A stretch of DNA of 64,000 nt from Armatimonadota bacterium (lineage in GTDB: Bacteria; Armatimonadota; Fimbriimonadia; Fimbriimonadales; ATM1), in NCBI GenBank assembly GCA_022567555.1, contig JADFGT010000003.1, positions 1 through 64,000 on the forward strand. Reading direction: 5' to 3'. The notes below the pieces were generated by a model. The model did no database searches. It was not told the DNA's origin and saw only the letters and a list, made by a program, of their open reading frames with translations. The translations under genes were made by a program, and so were the position numbers. This document shows positions 1-7,334 of the stretch, one piece after another (position 1 is the stretch's first letter; every line of letters starts with the position of its first letter).

Positions 1-1563
1 GCTGGGGCCGTCGCGGCCGGGGGCGGCGTGGCCGTGCTGCAACTGCTCGCCCGCTCGGGTGAGGCAGCGGTCCGCATGATCCCCGCCGACGCGGTGGTGG
101 CAGTCACCTTCGACACCGCGCCGTCGCCCGCGCAGGTGCCCCTTTTCAACCGCATCAAGTCGGCATTCGAGGACAGCGGCCTCGAAGACCTCGTTGACGG
201 GGGGCTGTTCGGCATGGACGAGAGCGGAGTGCTGAGCGAAATCCGCTCGCACATAAAGGGCAGTTTCGCGGCCGGCCTCTGGGGAGACTTGAAAGGCGGC
301 CAACCGGACGTGATCATAGCGCTCGCGCTGAACGACCCGTCCGGCGCCGAGCGCCTGGTCGCGCGCTATGCAAAACCCCGAAATGCGGACGGCATGCGTT
401 ATTACACGGTTCCCGACGAGAAGATGCTGATAACGTTCCACCGTGGCTACGCGCTTCTTTCAAACAGGGTTGAAGCCGCGCAGAAGGCGCTGCGAACCGC
501 GGAAGGCGTCGAGCCGAATCTGTATGACCAACCAGCGTTCCAGGCGGCCCGGGCGTCGCTACCCGCCGATGCGAACCTCATGGTGTTTGTAAACGGCGCG
601 GCGATCGCCGAGAGCGATCCCGAGGCGCGCGACGGTTTCAAGGCGCTCGGAATAGACGAGAACGGCTGGCTTGCGCTGGGAGTTACGCTCCGCGAAGAAG
701 GCATTCAAGTGGACGCGACGCTGCCGGCTGCGGGACAAGGCCTAACGGCCGCGATGGGACGCACCCAACCGCTTACCTTCGCGTCGCTCGAGCGGTTCCC
801 CGAGGGCGCAGTCGGCGCGGCGGGCCTGAGCGGCCCCGCGCGGTTCATCGAGGTGATTCTCGACATCGTCCGCGCGTCCGAAGGCACGGAGGAGATGGAC
901 AGCGGCATCGCCGAGTTGGAGGCCAAGACCGGCCTCTCATTTGAAAAGGATTTCCTGCCGGCCCTGCGCGGCGAGATCGTGGGCGCGCTCTATCCGCCGA
1001 TCACCCCGGGCGGCGACCCCACGGTCATCTTGGCGCTGGATAACAGCAGCGGCGGACGCGCCACAGAGGTCGCGCTCGACCTGTTCGAAAAACTGAACGC
1101 CGGCCTGTTCGACTCACCCGAAGAGCAGCCGAGGCTGATTGAAACGCGAATGGGCGACCTGCGCGTGTTCCGCCCCACCCACCAAGACGACGGCCAGCAG
1201 ATAGCGCTCGCGGTGTCGGCGGAGCAGGTTATGTTGATATCGGACCCCGGCCTGCTTATGCGAATCGCGGAAGGCCCCAGCGGAACGAACCTGTTGGAGA
1301 CCGAAGGCTTCGCGGACCTCGGCTACAACTCGGAGGCGCGCTTGCAGTTGCAGATAGACATGGAACGGTTCATCGGAGCGTTGGAAGAGGCCGGCGAGGC
1401 GCCGGAAGATTTCGACCTGCGGCAGATTCTCGCCGGGCGCGAACTGACGGCGACCTGGACCTATGACGGCGCGGCGGCGCGGTTCCGGCTGTTGATCCCG
1501 ATTGACATTCCGGAACTAATCATGGTCGCCGGCGCAAAGATCGTCTCGGAGCACGGCCGGTAG
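1..1563 (+). CDS. DUF3352-like membrane-anchored protein, 5' end outside window
   Basis: The reading frame is open from base 1, so the gene starts upstream. The first visible residues (AGAVAAGGGVAVLQLL) look like the end of an N-terminal transmembrane anchor. The rest is a roughly 500-residue extracytoplasmic region starting with an 'IPADAVVAVTFDTAPS' stretch, which resembles DUF3352-family proteins; their function is unknown. A GTG at 28 could be read as a start but would cut into the hydrophobic segment, so I treat the gene as 5' truncated. No catalytic motif is visible. A perfect 13-bp stem-loop follows the stop. Family assignment is by resemblance only. Confidence 0.7.
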   Translation, partial: AGAVAAGGGVAVLQLLARSGEAAVRMIPADAVVAVTFDTAPSPAQVPLFNRIKSAFEDSGLEDLVDGGLFGMDESGVLSEIRSHIKGSFAAGLWGDLKGGQPDVIIALALNDPSGAERLVARYAKPRNADGMRYYTVPDEKMLITFHRGYALLSNRVEAAQKALRTAEGVEPNLYDQPAFQAARASLPADANLMVFVNGAAIAESDPEARDGFKALGIDENGWLALGVTLREEGIQVDATLPAAGQGLTAAMGRTQPLTFASLERFPEGAVGAAGLSGPARFIEVILDIVRASEGTEEMDSGIAELEAKTGLSFEKDFLPALRGEIVGALYPPITPGGDPTVILALDNSSGGRATEVALDLFEKLNAGLFDSPEEQPRLIETRMGDLRVFRPTHQDDGQQIALAVSAEQVMLISDPGLLMRIAEGPSGTNLLETEGFADLGYNSEARLQLQIDMERFIGALEEAGEAPEDFDLRQILAGRELTATWTYDGAAARFRLLIPIDIPELIMVAGAKIVSEHGR

Positions 1564-1595
1564 CAACCGCACCGCAGCATCTGACTGCAATCTGA

Positions 1596-1625
1596 ATCGC
1601 TCGGCAAACTCCTTTGCCGAGCGAT
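1596..1625 (+). terminator. Strong stem-loop after the DUF3352-like gene
   Basis: Perfect inverted repeat: 13-nt arms (1596-1608 and 1613-1625, ATCGCTCGGCAAA) around a CTCC loop, 32 bases after the stop. There is no T run after it on the plus strand, so it may be a bidirectional or non-canonical terminator for the convergent genes on each side. Confidence 0.55.
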
Positions 1626-1637
1626 CGTAACACCGAT

Positions 1638-1680
1638 TCCCTCAACATCAGGCTACGCCGGAATGTTGTGGGACTTGAAA
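1638..1680. repeat. Hairpin repeat, CTCAACA family, copy 1
   Basis: CCCTCAACAT pairs imperfectly with ATGTTGTGGG, followed by GGACTTGAAA. The same outline recurs at 3613-3643, 4385-4425 and 13871-13900; the GGACTTGAAA tail is shared with the copy at 4385. Confidence 0.4.
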
Positions 1681-1701
1681 ATTCACTCATCCCACCCGCC
1701 G

Positions 1702-2643
1702 TCAGGGAGTGGGTGCTGCAGGGCCGCGCATATGCGGGGGTTGCCACCCTTGCTCGGCGCGAGCCTCCTCTTGGTCCACGACGAAATCATTCCACCAGAG
1801 CACGCGGTCATCGAGCTTCCCCCAATTGAAATCCTTTCCGCTACCGTAGAGTCGGCGGTCCGCGTTCCGCAGCTGCTGGTGATTACACAGCCCAACGAGT
1901 TCTGCAGGAAGGTACGCCTCTTTTGACATTTTTGGCTCGTAATAAGACACGAGTGTCATGTCCGGGGAGATCGGCATCGTTAGCTTCGAGTCTTCTCCGT
2001 ACGGGATGAGCGGAAAGTAAGGAGGCCCCGTCTCTTCACGCAGATCGGTAACCACTACGGGATTATCGGCGATGATAAAACGAGGCGCCCCCTCCGGCCT
2101 CCGCACAACGGCCCACCCCCTTCGGCGCATCAGGCGGAAGACCGGATCTAGGCTCACAAGAAGAAAGGGGTTCATAAAGTTTCCGCTGCGTGTGAAATCC
2201 ATCTCGCCCCGGAGATGAGCCGTTGCGTCGTCAGGATCAAGCCCGTGGCTGGTCGCAACTCGACGTGCGAGTTCCTCCACAGAATCAATGAAGCTGGTCA
2301 TTTGCTCGCGTCGCGCTGGGACGCGCTGCGCCTGAAGTGCTACAAGCATGACCAGGGCATCCAAGTCGTCGCATGTCAGCGGCGTACCCGGTGTAGCGAG
2401 CTTGCGAACGACGGCGCTCGCCCTATCCTCGATGCGTGAGAGAACTTGCTCAACCCCGTCCGACGGCCCGTCTTCCGTATCGATGGTATAGAAATCGGTC
2501 GAATGCGCGACCTGCGCTGGCTTCCGTCGGTATACCTTGAGCAAATCAAGGTCAAACTCATAGATGTAGCCATCGCAGTCCGCGAAGTTCCGAAGCACAA
2601 ACTGCGGGACGGTGTGATGCTTCTGTCGTCTCTGGTCGGCCAC
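1702..2643 (-). CDS. DUF4238 domain-containing protein
   Basis: A 313-residue cytoplasmic protein with no signal peptide or membrane segment. Its N-terminus (MADQRRQKHHTVPQFVLRNF) carries the HHxVPxFxLRxF signature of DUF4238, a family of unknown biochemical function. The domain covers most of the chain; later conserved patches include the 'DNPVVVTDL' segment near residue 195 and a closing 'W..GKLDDRVLWWNDF' region. It is convergent with the upstream DUF3352-like gene and is the first gene of an accessory stretch (1.7-5.5 kb). DUF4238 genes are often scattered and horizontally moved; a defence role is speculation. Start is ATG at 2643. Confidence 0.85.
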   Translation of the reverse strand: MADQRRQKHHTVPQFVLRNFADCDGYIYEFDLDLLKVYRRKPAQVAHSTDFYTIDTEDGPSDGVEQVLSRIEDRASAVVRKLATPGTPLTCDDLDALVMLVALQAQRVPARREQMTSFIDSVEELARRVATSHGLDPDDATAHLRGEMDFTRSGNFMNPFLLVSLDPVFRLMRRRGWAVVRRPEGAPRFIIADNPVVVTDLREETGPPYFPLIPYGEDSKLTMPISPDMTLVSYYEPKMSKEAYLPAELVGLCNHQQLRNADRRLYGSGKDFNWGKLDDRVLWWNDFVVDQEEARAEQGWQPPHMRGPAAPTP

Positions 2644-2670
2644 GGCTTCTATTTTACTCTGTGTACGGAC

Positions 2671-2826
2671 GGGTGGCCCGGACAGATTGCGTGAACACGC
2701 CTTCGGCGGCTTCCCTCCGCCATTCTCCGCCTTCCCTCCGGCATTCAGCGGGGGCGCAGAATCGTTCAGCGGAGGTGGCCCGGACAGATTGCGTGAACCC
2801 GCCTTCGGAGGGTTCCCTCCGGGGTA
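2671..2826. repeat. GC-rich dispersed repeat, copies a and b
   Basis: Two tandem partial copies start with GGTGGCCCGGACAGATTGCG (2672 and 2777), then GTGAAC(A/C)CGCCTTCGG, 'TCCCTCCG' units and a GAATCGTTC(A/G)GCGG unit. A further copy lies at 3170-3305. The repeats bracket the small gene at 2856-3131. Confidence 0.75.
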
Positions 2827-2855
2827 GTGTCCTAATTTGAAGAGAAACGTGGCAA

Positions 2856-3131
2856 CTACGGCAGAAACGAGGCGCGGAGAGCGGCTTGTGCGCCGTCTAT
2901 CGGGTGCTTGTGGAGAACGGCGTAGAACCGGCGCCTGTTAGAGTCCGGGACAGGTTCGGACCAAGCGTAGCAGAGCCGGGCTGTTGGGTGTCCTGCGATG
3001 TTAAAGATGCTGATTTCGCCGTCCCAGACAGGTTGGCCGTCTAACGTTTCCGTTACCTGGACGGTCTCTTTGAACTGAGCCCGGCAGTTGTGGAGTCGCT
3101 CGACGGCCTTCTGGAGTTCGCTGTTCGGCAA
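2856..3131 (-). CDS. Small conserved hypothetical protein
   Basis: About 91 residues from a TTG at 3131 (LPNSELQKAVERLHNC...). The frame is open further upstream to 3317, but that part only translates the GC-rich repeat (Pro/Ala/Glu/Arg-rich 'APAERF' units), so I prefer the shorter start. The core reads as one domain: an amphipathic helix, 'ETVQVTETLDGQPVWDGE', 'GHPTARLCYAWSEPV', then 'RRFYAVLHKHPID'. I recognise this as a small family scattered through environmental genomes, function unknown. A decayed copy of its C-terminus is found 51 kb away at 54111-54235. The start is the weak point. Confidence 0.5.
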   Translation of the reverse strand: MPNSELQKAVERLHNCRAQFKETVQVTETLDGQPVWDGEISIFNIAGHPTARLCYAWSEPVPDSNRRRFYAVLHKHPIDGAQAALRASFLP

Positions 3132-3169
3132 CGGCGGATTATGGCATGTGGGGGCGGCTTTCGCCGGAC

Positions 3170-3305
3170 GGGTGGCCCGGACAGATTGCGTGAACCCGCC
3201 TTCGGCGGCCTCCCTCCGCCGTTCTCGGCCTTCCCTGCGCCATTCAGCGGGGGCGCGGAATCGTTCGGCGGGGGCGGAGAATCGTTCGGCGGGTTCCCTC
3301 CGGGG
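3170..3305. repeat. GC-rich dispersed repeat, copy c
   Basis: Same unit as 2671-2826: GGTGGCCCGGACAGATTGCG at 3171, then GTGAACCCGCCTTCGGCGG, TCCCTCCG units and two GAATCGTTCGGCGG units. Read on the minus strand it gives an 'APAERF' periodic peptide, which is probably not translated. Confidence 0.75.
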
Positions 3306-3347
3306 TTCGGGTAGCATCGCGGCAACCTAACAGGGAGCCTTAAACCA

Positions 3348-3554
3348 ATGCCTGCCGAAGACTGGTACCCCTCTCGCCTCGCCGACCGGATTCCTTTTCA
3401 CGCCAACTTTTCCACCCAAGCCACCGCCACCGGCGTGGCCGACGGGCTCACTGCCGGCCAGCCCGAGCAGCGCGAATACCGCGTGCAGGGGATGGTCGCG
3501 AACCAGAGAGTGGGGACCGTCTCGCCGACCGTGAGCGCGGTCACGGTGCCGTAG
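3348..3554 (+). pseudogene. Probable internally deleted remnant of a small conserved protein
   Basis: A 68-residue frame. Its first half (MPAEDWYPSRLADRIPFHAN..) and last part (QPEQREYRVQGMVANQ..) resemble the two ends of a longer (about 200-residue) family of hypothetical proteins often found beside relatives of the 2856 gene. The middle appears to be missing, so this is probably a deleted remnant. No other evidence of function. This rests on recollection of the family and is uncertain. Confidence 0.3.
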
Positions 3555-3612
3555 AGCGTTAGGGCGCCCCTGCGCGCGAAGTAATATGCCGGAAAGGATC
3601 CCTGAGACCCGG

Positions 3613-3643
3613 AATCCTTCAACAATGAAATTGTTGAAGGATG
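3613..3643. repeat. Hairpin repeat, TTCAACA family, copy 2 (perfect stem)
   Basis: ATCCTTCAACAAT (3614-3626), loop GAA, ATTGTTGAAGGAT (3630-3642): a perfect 13-bp stem ending 19 bases before the ATG at 3662. About 50 bases including the following 'GAATCACGAAGGACTAAATG' align with the copy at 4385, which lies upstream of the next gene. Confidence 0.7.
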
Positions 3644-3661
3644 GGAATCACGAAGGACTAA

Positions 3662-4372
3662 ATGGACTGGCCAACCTTCTGGGCTGAGATTGCGCCCTCG
3701 CTGGTCGGCGCCCTCGCCGTCATAGCTTCCTTGGTGACTTCGGTTTACGTGATGCGGAACCAACTGCGAGCGACTGAGCGTGCCATGCTGGCTGAGCGAG
3801 AAAAGACCGTCGCAATATTGCGGGCTGAACGGCAAAAGCTCATGTCCGAATACCACCGGCAGCTTCGAGCACGCCAGATCAGCGCTATGGACGCTCTCGC
3901 TGTTCCTCTAAGCAACATGGTCTACTACGTGCTCGATCGAACGGAGGTTCGACTGGCTCCCGACGCCCCTGAGCACCACGACTATCCTTACCTCGAACTC
4001 TGGAACGGGTGGGAGGAGCTCTTCTTGAAGTACCGGCAGAAGAGCGGAGAGAACTACCACGTGCTGTTGCCCGACACGATCAATCATATCGAGAGTGCCG
4101 TCATCGAGCTGCAAGGTCTGATTGGGGAGCTATCCAGCATCCACTCTGACTTCCTCTCAGATTGCGGCCCATACCAGGAAGCCAGATTCAACGACATTGC
4201 ACAGAAGGTCTGGGGGATTCGAAATCGGCTCTTGGAACGAGCGTGGCGAGACCTGCATCTGAACGAGTTGGATGCCGCCTCTCAGCAGATCATGGGAGAG
4301 GAACTGAGTGCAGCGGATATCGAGTTTGCACTTCCCAGGCCCAAGCCGGAACCTCAGGCAGGGGGAAATTAA
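3662..4372 (+). CDS. Membrane-anchored coiled-coil protein of unknown function
   Basis: 236 residues. One transmembrane segment lies near the N-terminus (about residues 10-31, IAPSLVGALAVIASLVTSVY), followed by a charged helical region (35-75, rich in Arg, Glu and Lys) that looks like a coiled coil. A soluble helical domain then runs to about 215, with a Pro-rich tail. No catalytic motif was recognised. It is followed 88 bases later by a gene with a nuclease-like fold signature, and both genes are preceded by the same hairpin repeat, so they may have moved or be expressed as a pair. Base composition is less GC-rich than the flanks. Function is unknown. Confidence 0.7.
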   Translation: MDWPTFWAEIAPSLVGALAVIASLVTSVYVMRNQLRATERAMLAEREKTVAILRAERQKLMSEYHRQLRARQISAMDALAVPLSNMVYYVLDRTEVRLAPDAPEHHDYPYLELWNGWEELFLKYRQKSGENYHVLLPDTINHIESAVIELQGLIGELSSIHSDFLSDCGPYQEARFNDIAQKVWGIRNRLLERAWRDLHLNELDAASQQIMGEELSAADIEFALPRPKPEPQAGGN

Positions 4373-4384
4373 GTGGGTCCCCCG

Positions 4385-4425
4385 TTTCAAATCCTTCAAC
4401 AATCTCATTATTGTAGGACTTGAAA
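4385..4425. repeat. Hairpin repeat, TTCAACA family, copy 3
   Basis: TTTCAAATCCTTCAACAAT pairs imperfectly (16 of 19) with ATTATTGTAGGACTTGAAA. It lies 35 bases upstream of the ATG at 4461 and copies the arrangement seen upstream of 3662. Confidence 0.6.
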
Positions 4426-4460
4426 TCGCATACTAAATGAGATCGGGAGAAGGAACCTGA

Positions 4461-4928
4461 ATGGACGAAATTGTACACCTACCGCAGTTGGTGCGCGAAC
4501 TCTACAAAACCGTTGCAGAACTAGAACGCATGTTCCCAGGACGAAGATTTACGCCAGATGGTCATATGGTAGGGAGTATTGGAGAAGTGCTTGCGGCGCA
4601 CCGCTATGGGCTCAAGTTGCTCTCCGCATCCTCGCCGAAGCATGACGCCGTATCACCAAGTAGCATCAAGGTCCAGATCAAGGCCACACAAATTGATCGA
4701 GTTGCATTGTCGAGTGAGCCAGATCACCTGCTAGTTCTCCAGCTGCACAGGGACGGGACATTTCAGGAGATCTTCAACGGCCCAGGCCATATCGCTTGGA
4801 AGCAGGTTGGCAAGTTGCAGAAAAACGGTCAATGCGCTATCGGCGTATCCAAACTACGCCGTCTAATGGAGACGGTCCCTGAAAACAGCCAGCTTAAACC
4901 AGTGACGCCGCGTGCCGGGAGTGAGTGA
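4461..4928 (+). CDS. DUF6998-like protein with PD-(D/E)xK-like features
   Basis: 155 residues, soluble. The segment 'GSIGEVLAAHRYGL' (about 38-51) is followed by 'KHDAV' (69-73) and 'VQIKAT' (80-85). A conserved Glu on a helix, then an Asp, then a (Q/E)xK strand is the order seen in restriction-endonuclease-like folds. The whole resembles DUF6998, where the function is undescribed. 'FNGPGHIAW' near 108-116 is also typical. It could bind or cut nucleic acid, but a degenerate member is equally possible because the usual (D/E)xK has Gln here. Linked to the upstream membrane protein by position and by a shared leader hairpin. Family fit is by eye. Confidence 0.7.
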   Translation: MDEIVHLPQLVRELYKTVAELERMFPGRRFTPDGHMVGSIGEVLAAHRYGLKLLSASSPKHDAVSPSSIKVQIKATQIDRVALSSEPDHLLVLQLHRDGTFQEIFNGPGHIAWKQVGKLQKNGQCAIGVSKLRRLMETVPENSQLKPVTPRAGSE

Positions 4929-4945
4929 AATTGAGATCGTGTGCC

Positions 4946-5008
4946 GTGGACAGGTTGGCGAGGCTTCATCCGGTGTGAACTCGTATCTCTCGCAGCCAAT
5001 CTGTCCAC
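4946..5008. repeat. Foldback element, GTGGACA family, copy A
   Basis: GTGGACAGGTTGGC (4946-4959) pairs with GCCAATCTGTCCAC (4995-5008), 13 of 14. The whole 4941-5035 segment reappears inverted at about 14115-14215. Possibly a MITE-like element or a structured RNA. Confidence 0.65.
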
Positions 5009-5060
5009 GAACGGCGTCCGGTCAGCCGAGTGCCCGGCCGTTTCTATCCGGCTGAATGAG

Positions 5061-5093
5061 ATGCCGCACCGGTCAGACCGGCGCGGCATTTTC
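5061..5093 (+). terminator. Stem-loop with T run
   Basis: ATGCCGC-A-CCGGT CAG ACCGG-C-GCGGCAT followed by TTTTC. It sits after the plus-strand gene at 4461 and the foldback element. The core is shared with the hairpin at 5567-5599 on the other side of the 5216 gene. Confidence 0.65.
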
Positions 5094-5215
5094 ATGCCTC
5101 GCCACACGCAGTGGCGGGGCTACCATTCGCAGCCGACGCGCCTAACTCTGCGAGAGGTGAGGCGTCCAAAAGGCCGAATCTGCTACATCGCTGTGCAGAT
5201 TGAGAGCTTAGACGG

Positions 5216-5521
5216 CTATCCCCACTTCTTGGCGAGCTCGTCGAGCCCTGCTTTGCCGAGGTCTTCGGGGGTCATGCAGATGTGGAACTCGACCTTCGCG
5301 TCGAAGTTCAGGAAGAACGGTTCGGCGATCGAGGGGACGCTCGACGGCTCGGCGACTTCGATGGTCAACATACAGCCGCGGCATCCGTGGTTTTCGATGA
5401 AGTGGCACGACTCGGGCCGGAGGTCGTCCATGATCCGTTTGAGCATCGGCCCGGCTGTCCCGTCCCGGACCATGGCGTTGAATTTCTCAACGGGGAACTC
5501 TACGTAAACGAGCATTCTCAT
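5216..5521 (-). CDS. Small DUF3303-like hypothetical protein
   Basis: 101 residues starting MRMLVYVEFPVEKFNAMVRD. It reads as a compact alpha/beta domain: strand, helix, 'GCRGCMLTIEVAEPSSVP', then 'EPFFLNFDAKVEFHICMTPEDL'. This resembles small DUF3303-type or stress-responsive ferredoxin-like-fold proteins. No catalytic residues are evident. It stands alone, bracketed by two related hairpins at 5061 and 5567. A longer plus-strand frame over the same bases has no sensible composition and was discarded. Confidence 0.7.
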   Translation of the reverse strand: MRMLVYVEFPVEKFNAMVRDGTAGPMLKRIMDDLRPESCHFIENHGCRGCMLTIEVAEPSSVPSIAEPFFLNFDAKVEFHICMTPEDLGKAGLDELAKKWG

Positions 5522-5566
5522 GACGTTTCAGATCGTACCCCGTAGGCCACAGTCCCAACGACCTTG

Positions 5567-5599
5567 AGATGCCTCACCGGTCAGGCCGATGAGGCATCT
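5567..5599. terminator. Stem-loop upstream of the DUF3303-like gene
   Basis: AGATGCCTCA (5567-5576) pairs perfectly with TGAGGCATCT (5590-5599) around a CCGGTCAGGCCGA loop. It probably terminates the minus-strand basic protein gene that ends at 5628, read leftward. It shares its ACCGGTCAG core with 5061-5093. Confidence 0.55.
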
Positions 5600-5627
5600 G
5601 CAAAGAGTTATCCGCGAGCGCTACCCG

Positions 5628-6227
5628 CTACGCCTCGCTCTCAGCCTCGCCTGAGGCCGCTTCCTCAGGAGACGCCTGCGCCGCCGCCTCGGCCGGCTCC
5701 TCTTTGGCGGCCGGCTTTTTCTTCCTGGGGCGCATCTTTTTCTCCGGAGGCTTCTCTTCCGAAGGTGACTCCGCAGGGGCGGGCGATTCCTCGGGGGCCG
5801 ATTCGGCGGTCACGGCGGGCGTTTCCACAACGGCCGCGCCGGGCGCTTCGGCCACGACGGGGGCCTCGGCCTCGACCGGCTCAGGCGCGGCCGCAGAAGA
5901 CTCTACCGATTTGACCTCCGCCACCTGCACGGCGGCCTCCGCGGACGGCTTCTTCGCGGCGGCCTTCTTGGTCGTCCTCTTCTTAGCGGGCTTCTTCTCC
6001 GTAACAGCCTTCGCGGCGACCGTCGCTTTCTTCTTCGCCGGGGCCTTCCTCTTGGCTGCGGGCCTCTTGCGGGCCGCCTTGGGCGCTTCCGCCTCCGCGA
6101 CCGGCGCGGGGACCTTCACCCGAGGTCTCTTCCTGGCGGCCGCCGCCCTCAACTTCCTCAGAATCTCTTTGACCCGTTGCTCTTTTCGATGCCTTCTTTG
6201 GCGGATTTCTTTCTGCCTGATGCGCAT
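5628..6227 (-). CDS. Lys/Ala/Pro/Glu-rich basic protein, histone H1-like tail
   Basis: 199 residues from the ATG at 6227 (MRIRQKEIRQRRHRKEQRVK). The frame is open upstream but that part has no protein-like composition. The first 35 residues form a strongly basic helix. Residues 35-95 are Lys/Ala/Pro repeats such as 'AAKRKAPAKKKATVAAKA', like histone H1 C-terminal tails. The rest is an acidic Ala/Pro/Glu stretch with a second basic patch (KKMRPRKKKP). It is likely disordered and nucleic-acid or ribosome associated. The upstream 62-residue extension was rejected. Located downstream of, and on the same strand as, the SDR gene at 6262. Confidence 0.7.
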   Translation of the reverse strand: MRIRQKEIRQRRHRKEQRVKEILRKLRAAAARKRPRVKVPAPVAEAEAPKAARKRPAAKRKAPAKKKATVAAKAVTEKKPAKKRTTKKAAAKKPSAEAAVQVAEVKSVESSAAAPEPVEAEAPVVAEAPGAAVVETPAVTAESAPEESPAPAESPSEEKPPEKKMRPRKKKPAAKEEPAEAAAQASPEEAASGEAESEA

Positions 6228-6261
6228 AACTGCGTTACGCCCCCACCCGGGGGCCGGGCCA

Positions 6262-7200
6262 TTATACACGTCTGGGGCGGTCCCCATCCCCTGACCGGCG
6301 CGCGGCGTTCGCCGGAACGTAGGAGCGCAGCCCCTCCTCGTACGGCGTGAGGGGCAGGCCGAACACGCTCCGGACCCTCTCGTCCTCATCGCGGGTGCAG
6401 ACGTTCGGCTCGCGCAGCATCAGCAGCTGATCGCTCGTGACGGGGACTCGCACCCCGGCCTTCTGAAGCGGATCGAACACGAATCTCGCCACGAGCATGA
6501 CCAATCCGACCGGCACCGGCGGGTGCGCGCCCCTGACTCCCATCACCCGTTCCGCCGTGCCGATCACTTCTCGAAGCGACAGGCGTTCTGGCCCTCCGAG
6601 TCCGAACGTCTGATTGTCGGAGGCCGGCAGGCCGAGGCAAGAGCTCAGGATCGCCGCAACGTCCTCAACGTATACCGGCTGGAGCAGGTTCCTGCCGCCG
6701 CCCGGAAACGGCGTAAAGCCCCCCGCGAACAGGTTGATGAACCTGTCCTCCGGGCCGAAGATCACGCTCGGACGGACGATCGTGTACGCGACGCCTCCGT
6801 TCCGCACCGCCTCCTCGGCCTGCCACTTGGCGCGATGATAGCGGCTGCGGGCGTTCGCGTGGGTTCCCAACGCGCTAACGTACACGAACTTTCGGACTCC
6901 CGCCAGCTTGCCCGCCCGCACCATGTTCTTCGTGCCCTGCGCGATGACGGTTTCGAACCGGATTCCGCGCGCCTCGTTTATGATTCCGACGCAGTGGACA
7001 ATCGCATCCGCGCCGTCGCAGGCCCGGGCGAGGTCCTCCGCGTCCGTCACGTCGCCCGAGGCAGATTTCACGCCCAAATCAATCATCCATTGGGGCGGTC
7101 CCCGGCGAACAAGCGCCCTGACCTCCCGGCCGTCTGAAACAAGGCGCTTTATGAGGTGCGAACCGACGAAGCCCGCTGCGCCGGTCACCAAAACCAGCAT
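6262..7200 (-). CDS. Atypical SDR, NDUFA9-like NAD(P)-binding protein
   Basis: 312 residues. The N-terminal Rossmann motif is TGAAGFVGSH (residues 6-15). The YxxxK pair of extended/atypical SDRs appears in 'SRYHRAKWQAE', and 'YTIVRPSVIFGPED' is typical of the complex-I NDUFA9-like subgroup (SDR a5). These proteins bind NAD(P)H; in many bacteria they are annotated as NAD-dependent epimerases without a known substrate. A C-terminal substrate-binding region follows 'PVYVEDVA'. It diverges from the dehydrogenase at 7335 across a 134-base intergenic stretch that must hold both promoters. Start is ATG at 7200. Confidence 0.85.
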   Translation of the reverse strand: MLVLVTGAAGFVGSHLIKRLVSDGREVRALVRRGPPQWMIDLGVKSASGDVTDAEDLARACDGADAIVHCVGIINEARGIRFETVIAQGTKNMVRAGKLAGVRKFVYVSALGTHANARSRYHRAKWQAEEAVRNGGVAYTIVRPSVIFGPEDRFINLFAGGFTPFPGGGRNLLQPVYVEDVAAILSSCLGLPASDNQTFGLGGPERLSLREVIGTAERVMGVRGAHPPVPVGLVMLVARFVFDPLQKAGVRVPVTSDQLLMLREPNVCTRDEDERVRSVFGLPLTPYEEGLRSYVPANAARRSGDGDRPRRV

Positions 7201-7334
7201 CTCACATGGAATCTACCCGCCCTGGAGGCGGTATGCTCCGGCGTGAGGGGGTGAGTCCGAGCGAACGGGCGCCGCCCTTTTTTTGCGGCGCGAGCAGATC
7301 GGCCGGCCGCTACTTCGAACAATCGGGACACACG

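Noticed and set aside
4941-5507. 188-residue plus-strand frame
   Set aside because: It runs over the foldback element and antisense to the DUF3303-like gene, has no recognisable domain and a patchwork composition.
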